Shown: one piece after another, positions 53,842 to 62,524 of the stretch
How the letters are laid out: each line of letters opens with the position of its first letter
Numbering within the stretch: the stretch's first letter is position 1
Assembly (NCBI RefSeq): GCF_009696375.1
Contig: NZ_VUMD01000008.1
Coordinates: 124,001-188,000, forward strand
DNA: 64,000 nt
DNA from: Clostridium porci
GTDB taxonomy: Bacteria; Bacillota; Clostridia; Lachnospirales; Lachnospiraceae
Direction of reading: 5' to 3'
Translations under genes and position numbers: made by a program
Notes under the pieces: generated by a model
What the model was told of the DNA's origin: nothing
Seen by the model: the letters and a program-made list of their open reading frames with translations, nothing else
The model's database searches: none

Positions 53842-53994
53842 ACCACGAAAGCAGGTGGGTGTCTCAAACTTCATATAGCTTTCGGAGATTGTACCTAAAG
53901 CGGGCTTGGGGCGCCCTCCCTCATTGCTGGCCACAATATAAATATTTACTGACACAAAGGCAAAAATATATTTTGTTAAAATTTAATTTAATTC

Positions 53995-54023
53995 TTGACA
54001 TCCTTCCCCATTACGCTTATAAT
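53995..54023 (+). promoter_or_regulatory. Promoter of tRNA-Lys copy 2
   Basis: Perfect TTGACA (53995-54000), a 17-base spacer and perfect TATAAT (54018-54023) lie 36 bases before the tRNA. The flanking DNA differs from that of copy 1. Confidence 0.9.
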
Positions 54024-54059
54024 AATGGACATGTCAATCAACCAAACAATGCAACATAA

Positions 54060-54132
54060 GCGCCTTTAGCTCAGTTGGTAGAGCAGTAGACTCTTAATCT
54101 ATTTGTCCAGGGTTCGAGTCCCTGAAGGCGCA
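54060..54132 (+). tRNA. tRNA-Lys (CTT), copy 2
   Basis: All 73 bases are identical to 43363-43435: acceptor stem GCGCCTT/AAGGCGC, anticodon CTT, no encoded CCA. Together with its terminator it forms a direct repeat 10.7 kb from copy 1. Confidence 0.97.
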
Positions 54133-54134
54133 CT

Positions 54135-54184
54135 AAAAGGTCTGACTTTGCAGATACAGGAAGCTGCGGGGTTGGGCTTTTCTT
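54135..54184 (+). terminator. Terminator-like repeat after tRNA-Lys copy 2
   Basis: AAAAGGTCTGA pairs with the GTTGGGCTTTT region around TGCAG/CTGC; it is close to the sequence behind copy 1. Confidence 0.6.
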
Positions 54185-54231
54185 TGTTACATGAATATGT
54201 TTCTATTACGATCAAACCCACAGGAGGCCCT

Positions 54232-54930
54232 ATGAAATATTTACACCGATTATCTGGAATCACCACTGCGTTCTGCTTAATGATTATCCTCTTCATCACC
54301 TCCGTGGAGGCAGTAATCTACTGGACTCCCGGATATTTTGAACAAGAATACACAAAATACAATGTACTGGACAGACTTCCTCCAATGACTATGGAGGATC
54401 TTCTGGACGTCACCAGCCAAATGATGGATTATCTAAAAGGCCGCCGCCAGGATCTTCACGTTATAACCACCATGGGTGGAGAGCAGCGTGAATTTTTCAA
54501 CGAGAGGGAAATTGCCCACATGGAGGACGTCCAGGCTCTCTTTCTGAAAGCCATATTCATCCGCCGCGTCTGCCTGGGCCTTTCCGCCGTCCTTCTGCTT
54601 TTTATGGCTTTTACCAGAGCCTGGATGAAGCGTGTCCTGTGGCCCTCCCTCTGTGCTGGCACCGGTCTGTTCTTTGGAGCCGTCACAGTCCTGGCTTTAG
54701 TTATATCTGCTAATTTTACAAAGTACTTTGTCCTATTTCACCATATCTTCTTTACCAATGATCTGTGGATTTTGAATCCTGATACCGATATGCTCATCAA
54801 TATCGTTCCGGAAGGCTTCTTCATGGATACTGCCGGCAGGATTGCCCTTCTCTTCGGATTTCTTTCCCTCCTTCTTTTTGGAATCTGCCTCGCTCTGACT
54901 ATGAAGCATATGAAAAAAGAAAGGGGATAA
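54232..54930 (+). CDS. DUF1461/TIGR01906-family integral membrane protein
   Basis: This is a 232-residue protein with about four membrane helices (near 10 to 30, 105 to 125, 140 to 160 and 200 to 222) and a soluble part after the first helix containing PPMTMEDLLDVTSQMMDYL and REIAHMEDVQ, the typical block of this family. AGGAGG precedes ATG 54232; frames that start further upstream run through the tRNA. Function unknown. Confidence 0.85.
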   Translation: MKYLHRLSGITTAFCLMIILFITSVEAVIYWTPGYFEQEYTKYNVLDRLPPMTMEDLLDVTSQMMDYLKGRRQDLHVITTMGGEQREFFNEREIAHMEDVQALFLKAIFIRRVCLGLSAVLLLFMAFTRAWMKRVLWPSLCAGTGLFFGAVTVLALVISANFTKYFVLFHHIFFTNDLWILNPDTDMLINIVPEGFFMDTAGRIALLFGFLSLLLFGICLALTMKHMKKERG

Positions 54931-55074
54931 TTTTATCAGTCTTTACTTAAGGACAGAAATATTTTATACTATTTCTTATAATATGCCGTGTGTATTCCCT
55001 TTTACCGGAAATTTCTGCGGCTGGTTTGCGCTTTTGCGCGCCCTTTGTGATTCACAGAATTGGAGAATATTTGG

Positions 55075-56622
55075 ATGAAGCGATTGTTAATGCTCCTTAT
55101 TTGCATCTGCTTAAGCGTGGGCCTAGTGCCCGTAGCAGCGCTGGGAGCGCCCCTCTGGCCAACAGATGTGTCTATCCAGGCAGACGGCGGTGTCCTTATG
55201 GATGCAGACACAGGAACCATTCTATATGGCAAGAATGAAAATCAGCCATACTATCCGGCCAGCATTACTAAAATGCTGACAGCCCTGATTGTGCTGGAGC
55301 ACTGTTCTCTTGACGAAATGGTATCCTTTTCGCATGATGATGTATACAACGTGGAGGCAGGCTCCAGCAGCGCAGGTATCGACGAGGGAGACGTCCTTAC
55401 AGTGCGCGACTGTCTCTATGCTTTGATGCTGGCCTCTGCCAATGAAAGCGCTAACGCCCTGGCCTGTCACGTGGCCGGCTCCAGGGAAGCCTTTGCCCAG
55501 CTCATGAACGAAAAGGCCAGCAGTCTTGGATGTACAGGCAGCCATTTCACCAACCCTAGCGGTCTTAACGATGAAGACCACTATACAACCGCCTATGATA
55601 TGGCCCTCATTGCCAAAGAAGTTATTAAAAACCCGGAGTTTCTCACCATCAACAATACGCGGAGCTACCAGCTTGCTCCTACTAAAAGAACCCCGGAAGG
55701 TGGTTATGTTGCCAATCACCATAAAATGCTCAATAAAAATGAATCTGTATACTATCCAGGCGCTTTTGCGGGAAAAACAGGCTATACCTCCCTTGCAGGC
55801 AATACTCTGGTAACCTGTGCCCATAAAAACGGCATGACGCTCATTGCAGTTGTCCTCAATGGACACCAATCCCACTATTCTGACACGAAGGCTATGTTCG
55901 ACTTCGGCTTTCGCAATTTCCACTCCTTTCGGGCTGTGGACTACGAGACGAAGTACTGTTCTCTGGAAAATGATATGACCATCGGAGGTATGACTGCCCA
56001 GAATAGCATTTCTCTTCTCCTTGCTCCCGAAGGACGGATCATCCTTCCTGAAGGCGCGGAGTTTAAAGATGCGGAGTCTGCCCTGACCTTTGAACTGCCA
56101 GATCCATGTCCCAAGGACGCCGTTGCCCTCATCCGCTACACCTACAATAGCAGAGAGGTAGGAGCCGTATATCTGTATTCAGAAGCCTCAGATCTGAAAT
56201 CCACGGCCCCTTCCGCTACTTCCTATCAGGCTACAGGGCTGCAGCCGGACAGCGATGCGCAAACGGATGGCGCAAGTCAGAAAAGTCCTCCCTCTAAGGC
56301 TCCCACAAAGCCGGATATTATCTCTAAGGAAGGCACCGCCTCCAGTATCAGAATTCCGGTTAACGCCTGGACAATGGCGGGAATCGCCCTTTCTCTGTCC
56401 CTGATCATCGCTGTAGTGGCTGCAGTGAAACTTCACGTTAAGAAGCAGGAGGAAACCGATCTTCTTCTACGCCGCCAGCGCAGACTGGATCGGCTGGAGG
56501 ATTTAGGATATTCCTCTGACGATTTTGAACAGCTGATGGCAGAACGCAGAATTTCCTTCCCCTCCTCCCTTCAGAAGCAAAAGGGCAGGAAAATACGGCG
56601 TAAAAAGTCCTTTTTCCGTTGA
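55075..56622 (+). CDS. dacF: D-alanyl-D-alanine carboxypeptidase (DacF/PBP5-like)
   Basis: This 515-residue enzyme trims the terminal D-alanine of peptidoglycan side chains. A signal peptide covers residues 1 to 24. The penicillin-binding motifs are SITK (catalytic Ser), SAN and KTG. Beyond the usual C-terminal domain there is a Ser/Thr/Pro-rich spacer, a membrane segment (WTMAGIALSLSLIIAVVAAV) and a basic cytoplasmic tail of about 60 residues. The tail replaces the amphipathic anchor of PBP5. GGAGA lies before ATG 55075. Confidence 0.92.
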   Translation: MKRLLMLLICICLSVGLVPVAALGAPLWPTDVSIQADGGVLMDADTGTILYGKNENQPYYPASITKMLTALIVLEHCSLDEMVSFSHDDVYNVEAGSSSAGIDEGDVLTVRDCLYALMLASANESANALACHVAGSREAFAQLMNEKASSLGCTGSHFTNPSGLNDEDHYTTAYDMALIAKEVIKNPEFLTINNTRSYQLAPTKRTPEGGYVANHHKMLNKNESVYYPGAFAGKTGYTSLAGNTLVTCAHKNGMTLIAVVLNGHQSHYSDTKAMFDFGFRNFHSFRAVDYETKYCSLENDMTIGGMTAQNSISLLLAPEGRIILPEGAEFKDAESALTFELPDPCPKDAVALIRYTYNSREVGAVYLYSEASDLKSTAPSATSYQATGLQPDSDAQTDGASQKSPPSKAPTKPDIISKEGTASSIRIPVNAWTMAGIALSLSLIIAVVAAVKLHVKKQEETDLLLRRQRRLDRLEDLGYSSDDFEQLMAERRISFPSSLQKQKGRKIRRKKSFFR

Positions 56623-56708
56623 ATTTCCTATATATATGCATTATAATAAAAAAGTCTCATCTTAAAGTATACAAAAGCATGTAACCGATACTAAAGGGGG
56701 GTTACAGG

Positions 56709-57818
56709 ATGAAGGGTTTCCATATAAACTCCGAACATACGAAACGGGCTGTTATGAATTTGATCAGGAATCTACCCATTACCATTGAATACATGGCAGC
56801 AGCTACCCTGGTTTCCACCTTGTTTTTCCATTTCAGTAAAAATGTTACTAATATTTCCATTATCTATACGTTGGCTATCATATTGATCGCCAGAGCCACC
56901 AGCTGCTACGGGGCAGGAATCGTAGCTTCCCTTTACGGAGTTTTCTGGGTCAACTTCGCGTATACCTATCCTTATATGTCATTTAACTTCACCCTGAAGG
57001 GCTATCCCATCACCTTTGTTGGAATGACCCTTATCTCCTGCCTTACCAGCAGTATCTGCATTATGCTTACCAAGCAGAATGTCCAGCTTAAGGAGCAGGA
57101 GCATATACTGATGGAGGCGGAAAAGGAGACGATTAAGGCCAACCTTATGCGGGCCATGTCCCATGATTTGCGCACCCCGCTGACCACCATCATTGGCTCC
57201 AGCTCCTTATATCTGGATCAGGAAAAATCTATGTCAGATGGGGATAAACGGCAGCTGATCCTAAATATTGCGGAGGATGCCCAGTGGCTTCTCAATATGG
57301 TGGAGAATCTGCTTTCCATTACCAGAATTCAGGACGAGCGTGGGATTGCCTCTGTAGCCAAAACCGAAGAATCCCTGGAGGAAGTTATATCCGAAGCTGT
57401 CATACGGTTCAGAAAACGGTTTCCTGACGTGCCGGTCCGTGTTTCAATCCCGGAATCTTTTATTACCGTTCCTATGGACGCAACCCTGATTGGACAAGTA
57501 ATCAATAATCTTCTGGAAAATGCGTATTTCCATTCCGAAAGCAAAGGGCCCATCGACCTGGTTGCCATCCCCAAGGGGTCCTACATCTCTATCTCCATCA
57601 AGGATTACGGAAAAGGCATCCCACCGGCGCTTTTAGATACCTTATTTGAGGGAGGCGGTATATACAAAAACCAGACAGGGGACGGACACAAAGGCATGGG
57701 GATAGGACTGAGCATCTGTAAAACCATCATCAATGCCCATGGCGGCGAAATTCATGCAGATAATCACGAGGAAGGAGCCCGTTTTACCTTTACCTTACCA
57801 GATTGGAGAGAATATTAA
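56709..57818 (+). CDS. KdpD-like sensor histidine kinase lacking the N-terminal KdpD domain
   Basis: This is a 369-residue kinase. Four membrane helices of the DUF4118 type (about 25 to 115) are followed by a HisKA domain with phospho-acceptor His in AMSHDLRTPLT and a HATPase with N-box NNLLENAYFH and G-boxes GKGIPP and GMGIGL. Full KdpD proteins carry about 400 further N-terminal residues (KdpD and Usp domains); these are absent here. GGGGG lies before ATG. It forms a pair with the next gene (2 bases apart). Confidence 0.9.
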   Translation: MKGFHINSEHTKRAVMNLIRNLPITIEYMAAATLVSTLFFHFSKNVTNISIIYTLAIILIARATSCYGAGIVASLYGVFWVNFAYTYPYMSFNFTLKGYPITFVGMTLISCLTSSICIMLTKQNVQLKEQEHILMEAEKETIKANLMRAMSHDLRTPLTTIIGSSSLYLDQEKSMSDGDKRQLILNIAEDAQWLLNMVENLLSITRIQDERGIASVAKTEESLEEVISEAVIRFRKRFPDVPVRVSIPESFITVPMDATLIGQVINNLLENAYFHSESKGPIDLVAIPKGSYISISIKDYGKGIPPALLDTLFEGGGIYKNQTGDGHKGMGIGLSICKTIINAHGGEIHADNHEEGARFTFTLPDWREY

Positions 57819-57820
57819 TT

Positions 57821-58513
57821 ATGAACATCAACGCAAGCATTATCATGATTGAAGACGAGAAGAATATTTGCAGCTTCATAGAAAATGTCCTTACTCCTCA
57901 GCATTACCAGATTGCCACTGCTGGAACTGGTACGGAAGGGTTGAAGCTAATTACCGCTCTAAATCCAGATCTGGTGCTTCTGGATCTGGGGCTCCCTGAT
58001 ATGGACGGACTGGATCTGATAACTGAGGTAAGATCCTGGAGTTTGGTTCCCATTATCGTCATTTCCGCCAGAACAATGGAACGAAGCAAGGTTGCGGCGC
58101 TGGATATGGGTGCAGATGATTATCTTACTAAGCCTTTTGGCGCCAATGAGCTTTTGGCCCGTATCCGAACAGCTCTGCGCCACAGCCAGAAGGCTGTTCA
58201 AGTCCCCGTCAAGCGCTATGAGGTGGGGGAGCTGCTTATAGATTTTGAACGGCGTTTAGTAAAGGTTAAGGGCAAGGAGGTTCATCTGACTCAGATAGAA
58301 TATAAGCTGGTGTCTCTCCTGGCACAGAATGCCGGAAGAGTGCTGACCTACGAATCCATTATATCAAAAATCTGGGGGCCCTACGCTGACAGTGACAACC
58401 AGATTCTCAGAGTCAATATGGCCCATATCCGCAGAAAGCTTGAGGAAAATCCAGGAGAACCCAAGTATATCTTTACAGAAATCGGTGTAGGCTACCGGAT
58501 GAAGGAGGATTAA
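57821..58513 (+). CDS. KdpE-like response regulator (OmpR/PhoB family)
   Basis: This 230-residue protein has a receiver domain (phospho-Asp in LVLLDLGLPD, Lys in LTKPFG) and a winged-helix DNA-binding domain (LTQIEYKLVSLLAQNAGRVL). Similarity in style and pairing to KdpE suggests potassium or osmotic control, but kdpFABC is not in the window. ATG 57821 follows GGAGAG; an in-frame TTG at 57803 overlaps the kinase gene. Confidence 0.92.
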   Translation: MNINASIIMIEDEKNICSFIENVLTPQHYQIATAGTGTEGLKLITALNPDLVLLDLGLPDMDGLDLITEVRSWSLVPIIVISARTMERSKVAALDMGADDYLTKPFGANELLARIRTALRHSQKAVQVPVKRYEVGELLIDFERRLVKVKGKEVHLTQIEYKLVSLLAQNAGRVLTYESIISKIWGPYADSDNQILRVNMAHIRRKLEENPGEPKYIFTEIGVGYRMKED

Positions 58514-58520
58514 TGGCTTC

Positions 58521-58565
58521 AAAAGCCGGCTTGCCAGGGTGGAAGCCAGGCAGGGCAGGCTTTTT
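58521..58565 (+). terminator. Terminator of the two-component operon
   Basis: AAAAGCCGGC and GGCAGGCTTTTT pair through an imperfect GC-rich stem ending in five T's, 8 bases after the regulator stop. Confidence 0.75.
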
Positions 58566-58581
58566 GCTGAACTGATTAAAC

Positions 58582-59544
58582 TCACGCATGTTTCCGGCGG
58601 TTTCTTGTGCTTCGGCGTCTGCGAACATCCTCCCTTTTTTGAAGCAACTGCTGAACATCTCCCTCCCATGCCGTCCTTATGGTCTTAACAGCATAGTAGT
58701 TCTCATCCTCCGACCGCTTCACACGTATCTTTCCCCGTATATAGCCATGCTCCGGGCAAACCGCAATGCACAGATAAAATCTCTGCCCATAGGGAAACCA
58801 GCGGATTTTCTTGCGCAGCATCCGTTTGCACTTAACACATACCACATCCGTCACAGCCTTGTCCTTCATAATATCTTCCCTTGTTTCAAATTCCCTGGAA
58901 ACAAACTTGGAGTATTCTGGAAACTGAAACATAAATTCTTCCCCTCTTTTGCTAGGAAGCCTGTAATAATCCACAGAAAAATACGCCCCATAGGCCTCCA
59001 TGTCCAGAGCTGCAAAAATACATTTCGTATAGTGCGCATCATCCAGTGCCCGGTGAAAGGGGCGATCCGCCTCCATATGCTGAAGCTGCACCGCCAGATC
59101 CAAAGAGATCCTGTTTTTACCGTCCCCATGTTGAAGACAGTACAGCTTTTGGATATCATAATAAAGGAGAGGCACAGGAAATGAAATCTCCAGTCCATAA
59201 TAGGCCATATTTCTCTGAAGCTCTGTCAAATCCATGGAGCCCCAGGTACAGAACATAAACTCCGCCTCACCGCACCACTCCATAAAAGCCTTCATAGCTT
59301 CCGGAAACGACACCCCTTCCTTAAGCAGCCTGTCTATATCCATATGAGTTACCTCTGAGCTTTTAAAATGCATCTCCCTGTAAACCTGAGGCTGAATCAA
59401 CCGATGAAACTGCCCCAGCTCCTGCAAGCAACTATCCAGCTTCACAGCGCCTATCTCAATTATCTCAAAAGGAAGATGCTCCACAGAGTCCGCCTTACCG
59501 CCTGGGCTCTGATTCCATTCAAGGTCAAACACAATGTAATTCAT
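58582..59544 (-). CDS. DEDDh-family 3'-5' exonuclease with zinc-ribbon-like tail
   Basis: This is a 320-residue protein. The first 190 residues are an exonuclease fold with FDLEWNQ (Asp, Glu), CTWGSMDL (Asp) and HRALDDAHYT (His, Asp). The C-terminal part has CVKCKRMLRKK and CIAVCPEHG, possible zinc ligands, then a very basic end (RRRRSTRNRRKHA). It may process RNA or DNA ends; the exact substrate is unknown. It converges with the response regulator. Confidence 0.87.
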   Translation of the reverse strand: MNYIVFDLEWNQSPGGKADSVEHLPFEIIEIGAVKLDSCLQELGQFHRLIQPQVYREMHFKSSEVTHMDIDRLLKEGVSFPEAMKAFMEWCGEAEFMFCTWGSMDLTELQRNMAYYGLEISFPVPLLYYDIQKLYCLQHGDGKNRISLDLAVQLQHMEADRPFHRALDDAHYTKCIFAALDMEAYGAYFSVDYYRLPSKRGEEFMFQFPEYSKFVSREFETREDIMKDKAVTDVVCVKCKRMLRKKIRWFPYGQRFYLCIAVCPEHGYIRGKIRVKRSEDENYYAVKTIRTAWEGDVQQLLQKREDVRRRRSTRNRRKHA

Positions 59545-59672
59545 AGCTTCATCCTGTCATTCACCATTGTCTAACTACTCATCTATCATACCATATCAGA
59601 GGACTAATGGAAAGGGGATTTCCTTTGGCATTTCCGGATCAGAGACGGCAGGATGAAAAGAAGATTCATTGA

Positions 59673-59705
59673 ATTGTTAACCTTAAATTATTCAAAGTTG
59701 ACAAT
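59673..59705 (+). promoter_or_regulatory. BirA-type biotin operator
   Basis: ATTGTTAAC (59673-59681), 15 bases, GTTGACAAT (59697-59705): an inverted repeat fitting the known BirA box TTGTTAAC-N15-GTTAACAA with one change. It covers the -35 box of the bioY promoter, so biotin-loaded BirA would block transcription. Confidence 0.85.
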
Positions 59706-59726
59706 CGTTTATAAAAACTATATAAT
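59698..59726 (+). promoter_or_regulatory. Promoter of bioY
   Basis: Perfect TTGACA (59698-59703), a 17-base spacer and perfect TATAAT (59721-59726), about 45 bases before ATG. Confidence 0.9.
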
Positions 59727-59769
59727 ATACTACATATAAAAATATAGCTTAACGTATCAGGAGGTACAT

Positions 59770-60324
59770 ATGAAAACTACGTTTCAGACCAATGAGCTGA
59801 CAAAAATAGCTCTGTTTTCTGCGCTGATATCCGTATCAGCCTACATTGCTATCCCCCTTCCATTTTCCCCTGTAAGTCTGACTGCCCAAACCTTTATCAT
59901 CAACCTTATGGCTCTGCTTCTCACACCCCGTCAGACTATCTGCACCCTTCTTCTCTATATTCTGCTTGGCCTGATTGGCCTTCCAGTGTTCTCAGGAGGC
60001 GCAGGAGGACCGGCCAAGCTGTTTGGACCTACAGGCGGATACATTTTCTCCTGGCTTATCGCAGTGCCCTTGATGGCCCATTTAAAAGGCTCCCGCTACC
60101 ACTTCTACCGATACTGTGCCGTCACAATCCTGGCGGGTATGCCCATCATCTATCTCCTGGGAACGGTTTATATGAAATATCTCACCGGGATGGATTGGGC
60201 TGCAGCCTTTACATCTGCAGTTCTCCCCTTTATTCCTCTGGATCTTTTTAAGTGTGTCGCGGCCTCACTGGTAGCAAAGCCTGTACAGTTAAGCCTGTCG
60301 GCTCTGGAAAACAGCCGCTCCTGA
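59770..60324 (+). CDS. bioY: Biotin transporter substrate-specificity component BioY
   Basis: This 184-residue S component of an ECF transporter has about six membrane helices. It has the family features IPLPFSPVSLTAQTFIINLM and GGAGGPAKLFGPTGGYIFSW. It needs an energy-coupling module encoded elsewhere. CAGGAGG precedes ATG. The BirA-type operator in its promoter supports the assignment. Confidence 0.95.
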   Translation: MKTTFQTNELTKIALFSALISVSAYIAIPLPFSPVSLTAQTFIINLMALLLTPRQTICTLLLYILLGLIGLPVFSGGAGGPAKLFGPTGGYIFSWLIAVPLMAHLKGSRYHFYRYCAVTILAGMPIIYLLGTVYMKYLTGMDWAAAFTSAVLPFIPLDLFKCVAASLVAKPVQLSLSALENSRS

Positions 60325-60341
60325 CAGACTGGTTTTCTTTT

Positions 60342-61169
60342 CTATTCTGACTCTCTGAGCGGTATATACAGCTCCTGACAATATGTAACCTTTTCCCTTG
60401 AAAAAAATGTTGTCATATTATTCGAATATACACGCTCCTCTGCCTTTAGACCGCGGCGCCGGCCCCACAGAACCATCTTCTGAATCATTCCCATATCCGG
60501 CAGCACATCCTCTGACTGGGCTACCATATAGATACACTCCGCCTCCTCCGTCAAAGGGTAACGGGAGCCGTCAAAGGCATCTCCTAATTCCCCTTCCAGC
60601 CTCTTATAAAGAAGTAAATCAGTGCCCTGGCTGATGAGGCTCTTTTCCGTGTATGTAAGAACATTATAAAAATAGGTCATATCCAGCCCCGGCACTTCAG
60701 AGGACAGGCGAAACCACTCCCTAAGCCCCTCCTGAAGACTGGCGCAATGCTCCATTACATAGGCTGCCGGAAACCGCTTTACAGAGCACTGATCCAGGCA
60801 TTCCTCAATTCGACTAATATCCCGCGCTACCAAATCCAGCCTTGTTAAAGCTTGCTGGTGTCTCATAACCGCCTCCTGCTCCTCTGCTCTCCTCTGTGTA
60901 ATATGATTTCGTATAACAGGCAGGGAGTTCCTTCCGCTCATCAGACCCTCCAGCTCCTCCAGGCTGGTATTCATTTTTCTATGATAAAGAATACACATCA
61001 GCTTATAAATATCATCTTCTGAGTAATAACGGTATCCATTCTCTTTTTTCCTGGCGCTGATAATGCCCTTTTTCTCATAAAACCTCAGGGCGTCTCTGCT
61101 TAAGCCCACCATCTGGGCTACGTCTCCGATCAGATATTCCACCTGCTCACTTACTGCCGCTTTCTCCAT
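60342..61169 (-). CDS. MerR-family transcriptional regulator
   Basis: This is a 275-residue protein. The N-terminal winged helix-turn-helix (YLIGDVAQMVGLSRDALRFY, then ENGYRYYSEDD) is typical of MerR regulators and is followed by a coiled-coil helix. The C-terminal 130 residues may be a ligand-binding domain of unknown type. The start is ATG 61169 because GGAGG lies 8 bases upstream. It converges on bioY with 17 bases between them. Confidence 0.88.
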   Translation of the reverse strand: MEKAAVSEQVEYLIGDVAQMVGLSRDALRFYEKKGIISARKKENGYRYYSEDDIYKLMCILYHRKMNTSLEELEGLMSGRNSLPVIRNHITQRRAEEQEAVMRHQQALTRLDLVARDISRIEECLDQCSVKRFPAAYVMEHCASLQEGLREWFRLSSEVPGLDMTYFYNVLTYTEKSLISQGTDLLLYKRLEGELGDAFDGSRYPLTEEAECIYMVAQSEDVLPDMGMIQKMVLWGRRRGLKAEERVYSNNMTTFFSREKVTYCQELYIPLRESE

Positions 61170-61380
61170 TAAAAAACCTCCGCCTTTTTTCATGCTTCTG
61201 CCTATATATTAAAGGCGGCTGTCTTTAAGGTCAATGGAAGCAAGGAAAGCGCAAGAGAACCGTAATAAAAATGAAAAGGTTCCCCTATTCCATACCCTTT
61301 GGTGGATAATGTGGATAACTTGGGGATAACTTTGTTAATTTTATGGGGATAGTCATGGATAAGTCAAAAAAAACAGAAAG
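61170..61380. other. Gap between the MerR gene and the FabK-like gene
   Basis: There is no gene. Several TGGATAA and GGGGATAA motifs recur between 61310 and 61365; their meaning is unclear. Confidence 0.4.
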
Positions 61381-61403
61381 AGAGCTGGTTTTATACCAGC
61401 TCT
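61381..61403 (-). terminator. Terminator of the fatty-acid operon
   Basis: The perfect 9-bp stem AGAGCTGGT/ACCAGCTCT with a 5-base loop is followed on the minus strand by TTTCTGTTTTTTTT. It includes the last codons of the FabK-like gene. Confidence 0.85.
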
Positions 61404-62524
61404 CCCATTAGCTCCTTTATGACGTTATCCACAGTTTCAATTTTTTTTGTCCTGAACGCATTGCTTCCACAGAACAAAAGTGCATTATCCACATCTCCAA
61501 TGGCTGCATTTACAAGGGCCGTTGTAATACAGTAGGGAATGGTTTTAATATCACATTTCTCAAGACATTGGTAGCAGGCTTTGATGGAAGGCCGGTTCCC
61601 ATTCTTTATCCGGCTTAAGAAGGGATTTAATATAGCCCTTCCAGGCATCCCCACCGGACTTTTGGTGACAACAATATCCTCCTTTGAAGCCTTGATATAG
61701 GCCTCCTTATAAGCCTGAGAGGCGTCGCATTCCTCTGTGGTGACAAACCGGGTTCCTACCTGAACCCCTTCTGCCCCCAGCCCGAACTGGTGAAGCACAT
61801 CCTCATGGGTATAGATCCCTCCGGCGGTTACAACAGGAATATGGCATCTGTACTTAGCTCCATACTCCTTAACTACCTGAATAATCCCTCTTACTTCCTT
61901 ATCAAAGGTTTCCCTGTCATAGGTAGCAGGCACATCTGTGGTATCTGCCCCATACTCAGACAGCTGTTCCCTGGAAAATCCCAGGTGTCCCCCTGCCAGG
62001 GGTCCCTCTACTACAACCAGATCTGGCGCTACGTGAAATTTTCTGTCCCACATTTTGCAGATAACCATGGCAGACTTGGCGGAGGATACGATAGGTGCCA
62101 GCTTAACCCTGCGCTTTGGCTCCCTCTCCATCTCATGATAGGCAGCCTCAACATGCTCTGGAAGCGTCACTGGAAGACCTGCCCCAGATATAATAATATC
62201 GGCTCCCGACTTCACCGCCTCCTTTACCCACAGGTCGTAGCGCCTGGTAGCCACCATAATATTAAAGCCGATTACACCCTCAGGCGCAATCTCCCTGGCC
62301 AGCTTCATCTCCCTGCCTATGGCCCTGAGATTGGCCTCTACAACATTCTTCTGAAAATCAGGTTCCCGAAAGCCAATCTGTGCAGATGAAATAATTCCCG
62401 CACCCCCGGCTTTAGCCACAGCTCCTGCCAGCCTGTGCAGACTGATGCCTACTCCCATTCCCCCTTGAATTACAGGCTTCTCAACTACTAAATCACCAAT
62501 CACCAATGGCTTTAACTCTGTCAT
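61391..62524 (-). CDS. FabK-like enoyl-ACP reductase / nitronate monooxygenase family
   Basis: This 377-residue FMN-dependent TIM-barrel protein starts with KPVIQGGMGVGISLHRLAGAV, and GAEGVQVGTRFVTTEEC marks the flavin phosphate site. Members are either nitronate monooxygenases or FabK enoyl-ACP reductases. Being directly coupled to the acetyl-CoA carboxylase gene (one shared base), a role in fatty-acid synthesis is more likely. It is longer than typical FabK (about 315) through a cysteine-containing C-terminal part (KACYQCLEKCDIKTIPYC). Confidence 0.85.
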   Translation of the reverse strand: MTELKPLVIGDLVVEKPVIQGGMGVGISLHRLAGAVAKAGGAGIISSAQIGFREPDFQKNVVEANLRAIGREMKLAREIAPEGVIGFNIMVATRRYDLWVKEAVKSGADIIISGAGLPVTLPEHVEAAYHEMEREPKRRVKLAPIVSSAKSAMVICKMWDRKFHVAPDLVVVEGPLAGGHLGFSREQLSEYGADTTDVPATYDRETFDKEVRGIIQVVKEYGAKYRCHIPVVTAGGIYTHEDVLHQFGLGAEGVQVGTRFVTTEECDASQAYKEAYIKASKEDIVVTKSPVGMPGRAILNPFLSRIKNGNRPSIKACYQCLEKCDIKTIPYCITTALVNAAIGDVDNALLFCGSNAFRTKKIETVDNVIKELMGELV

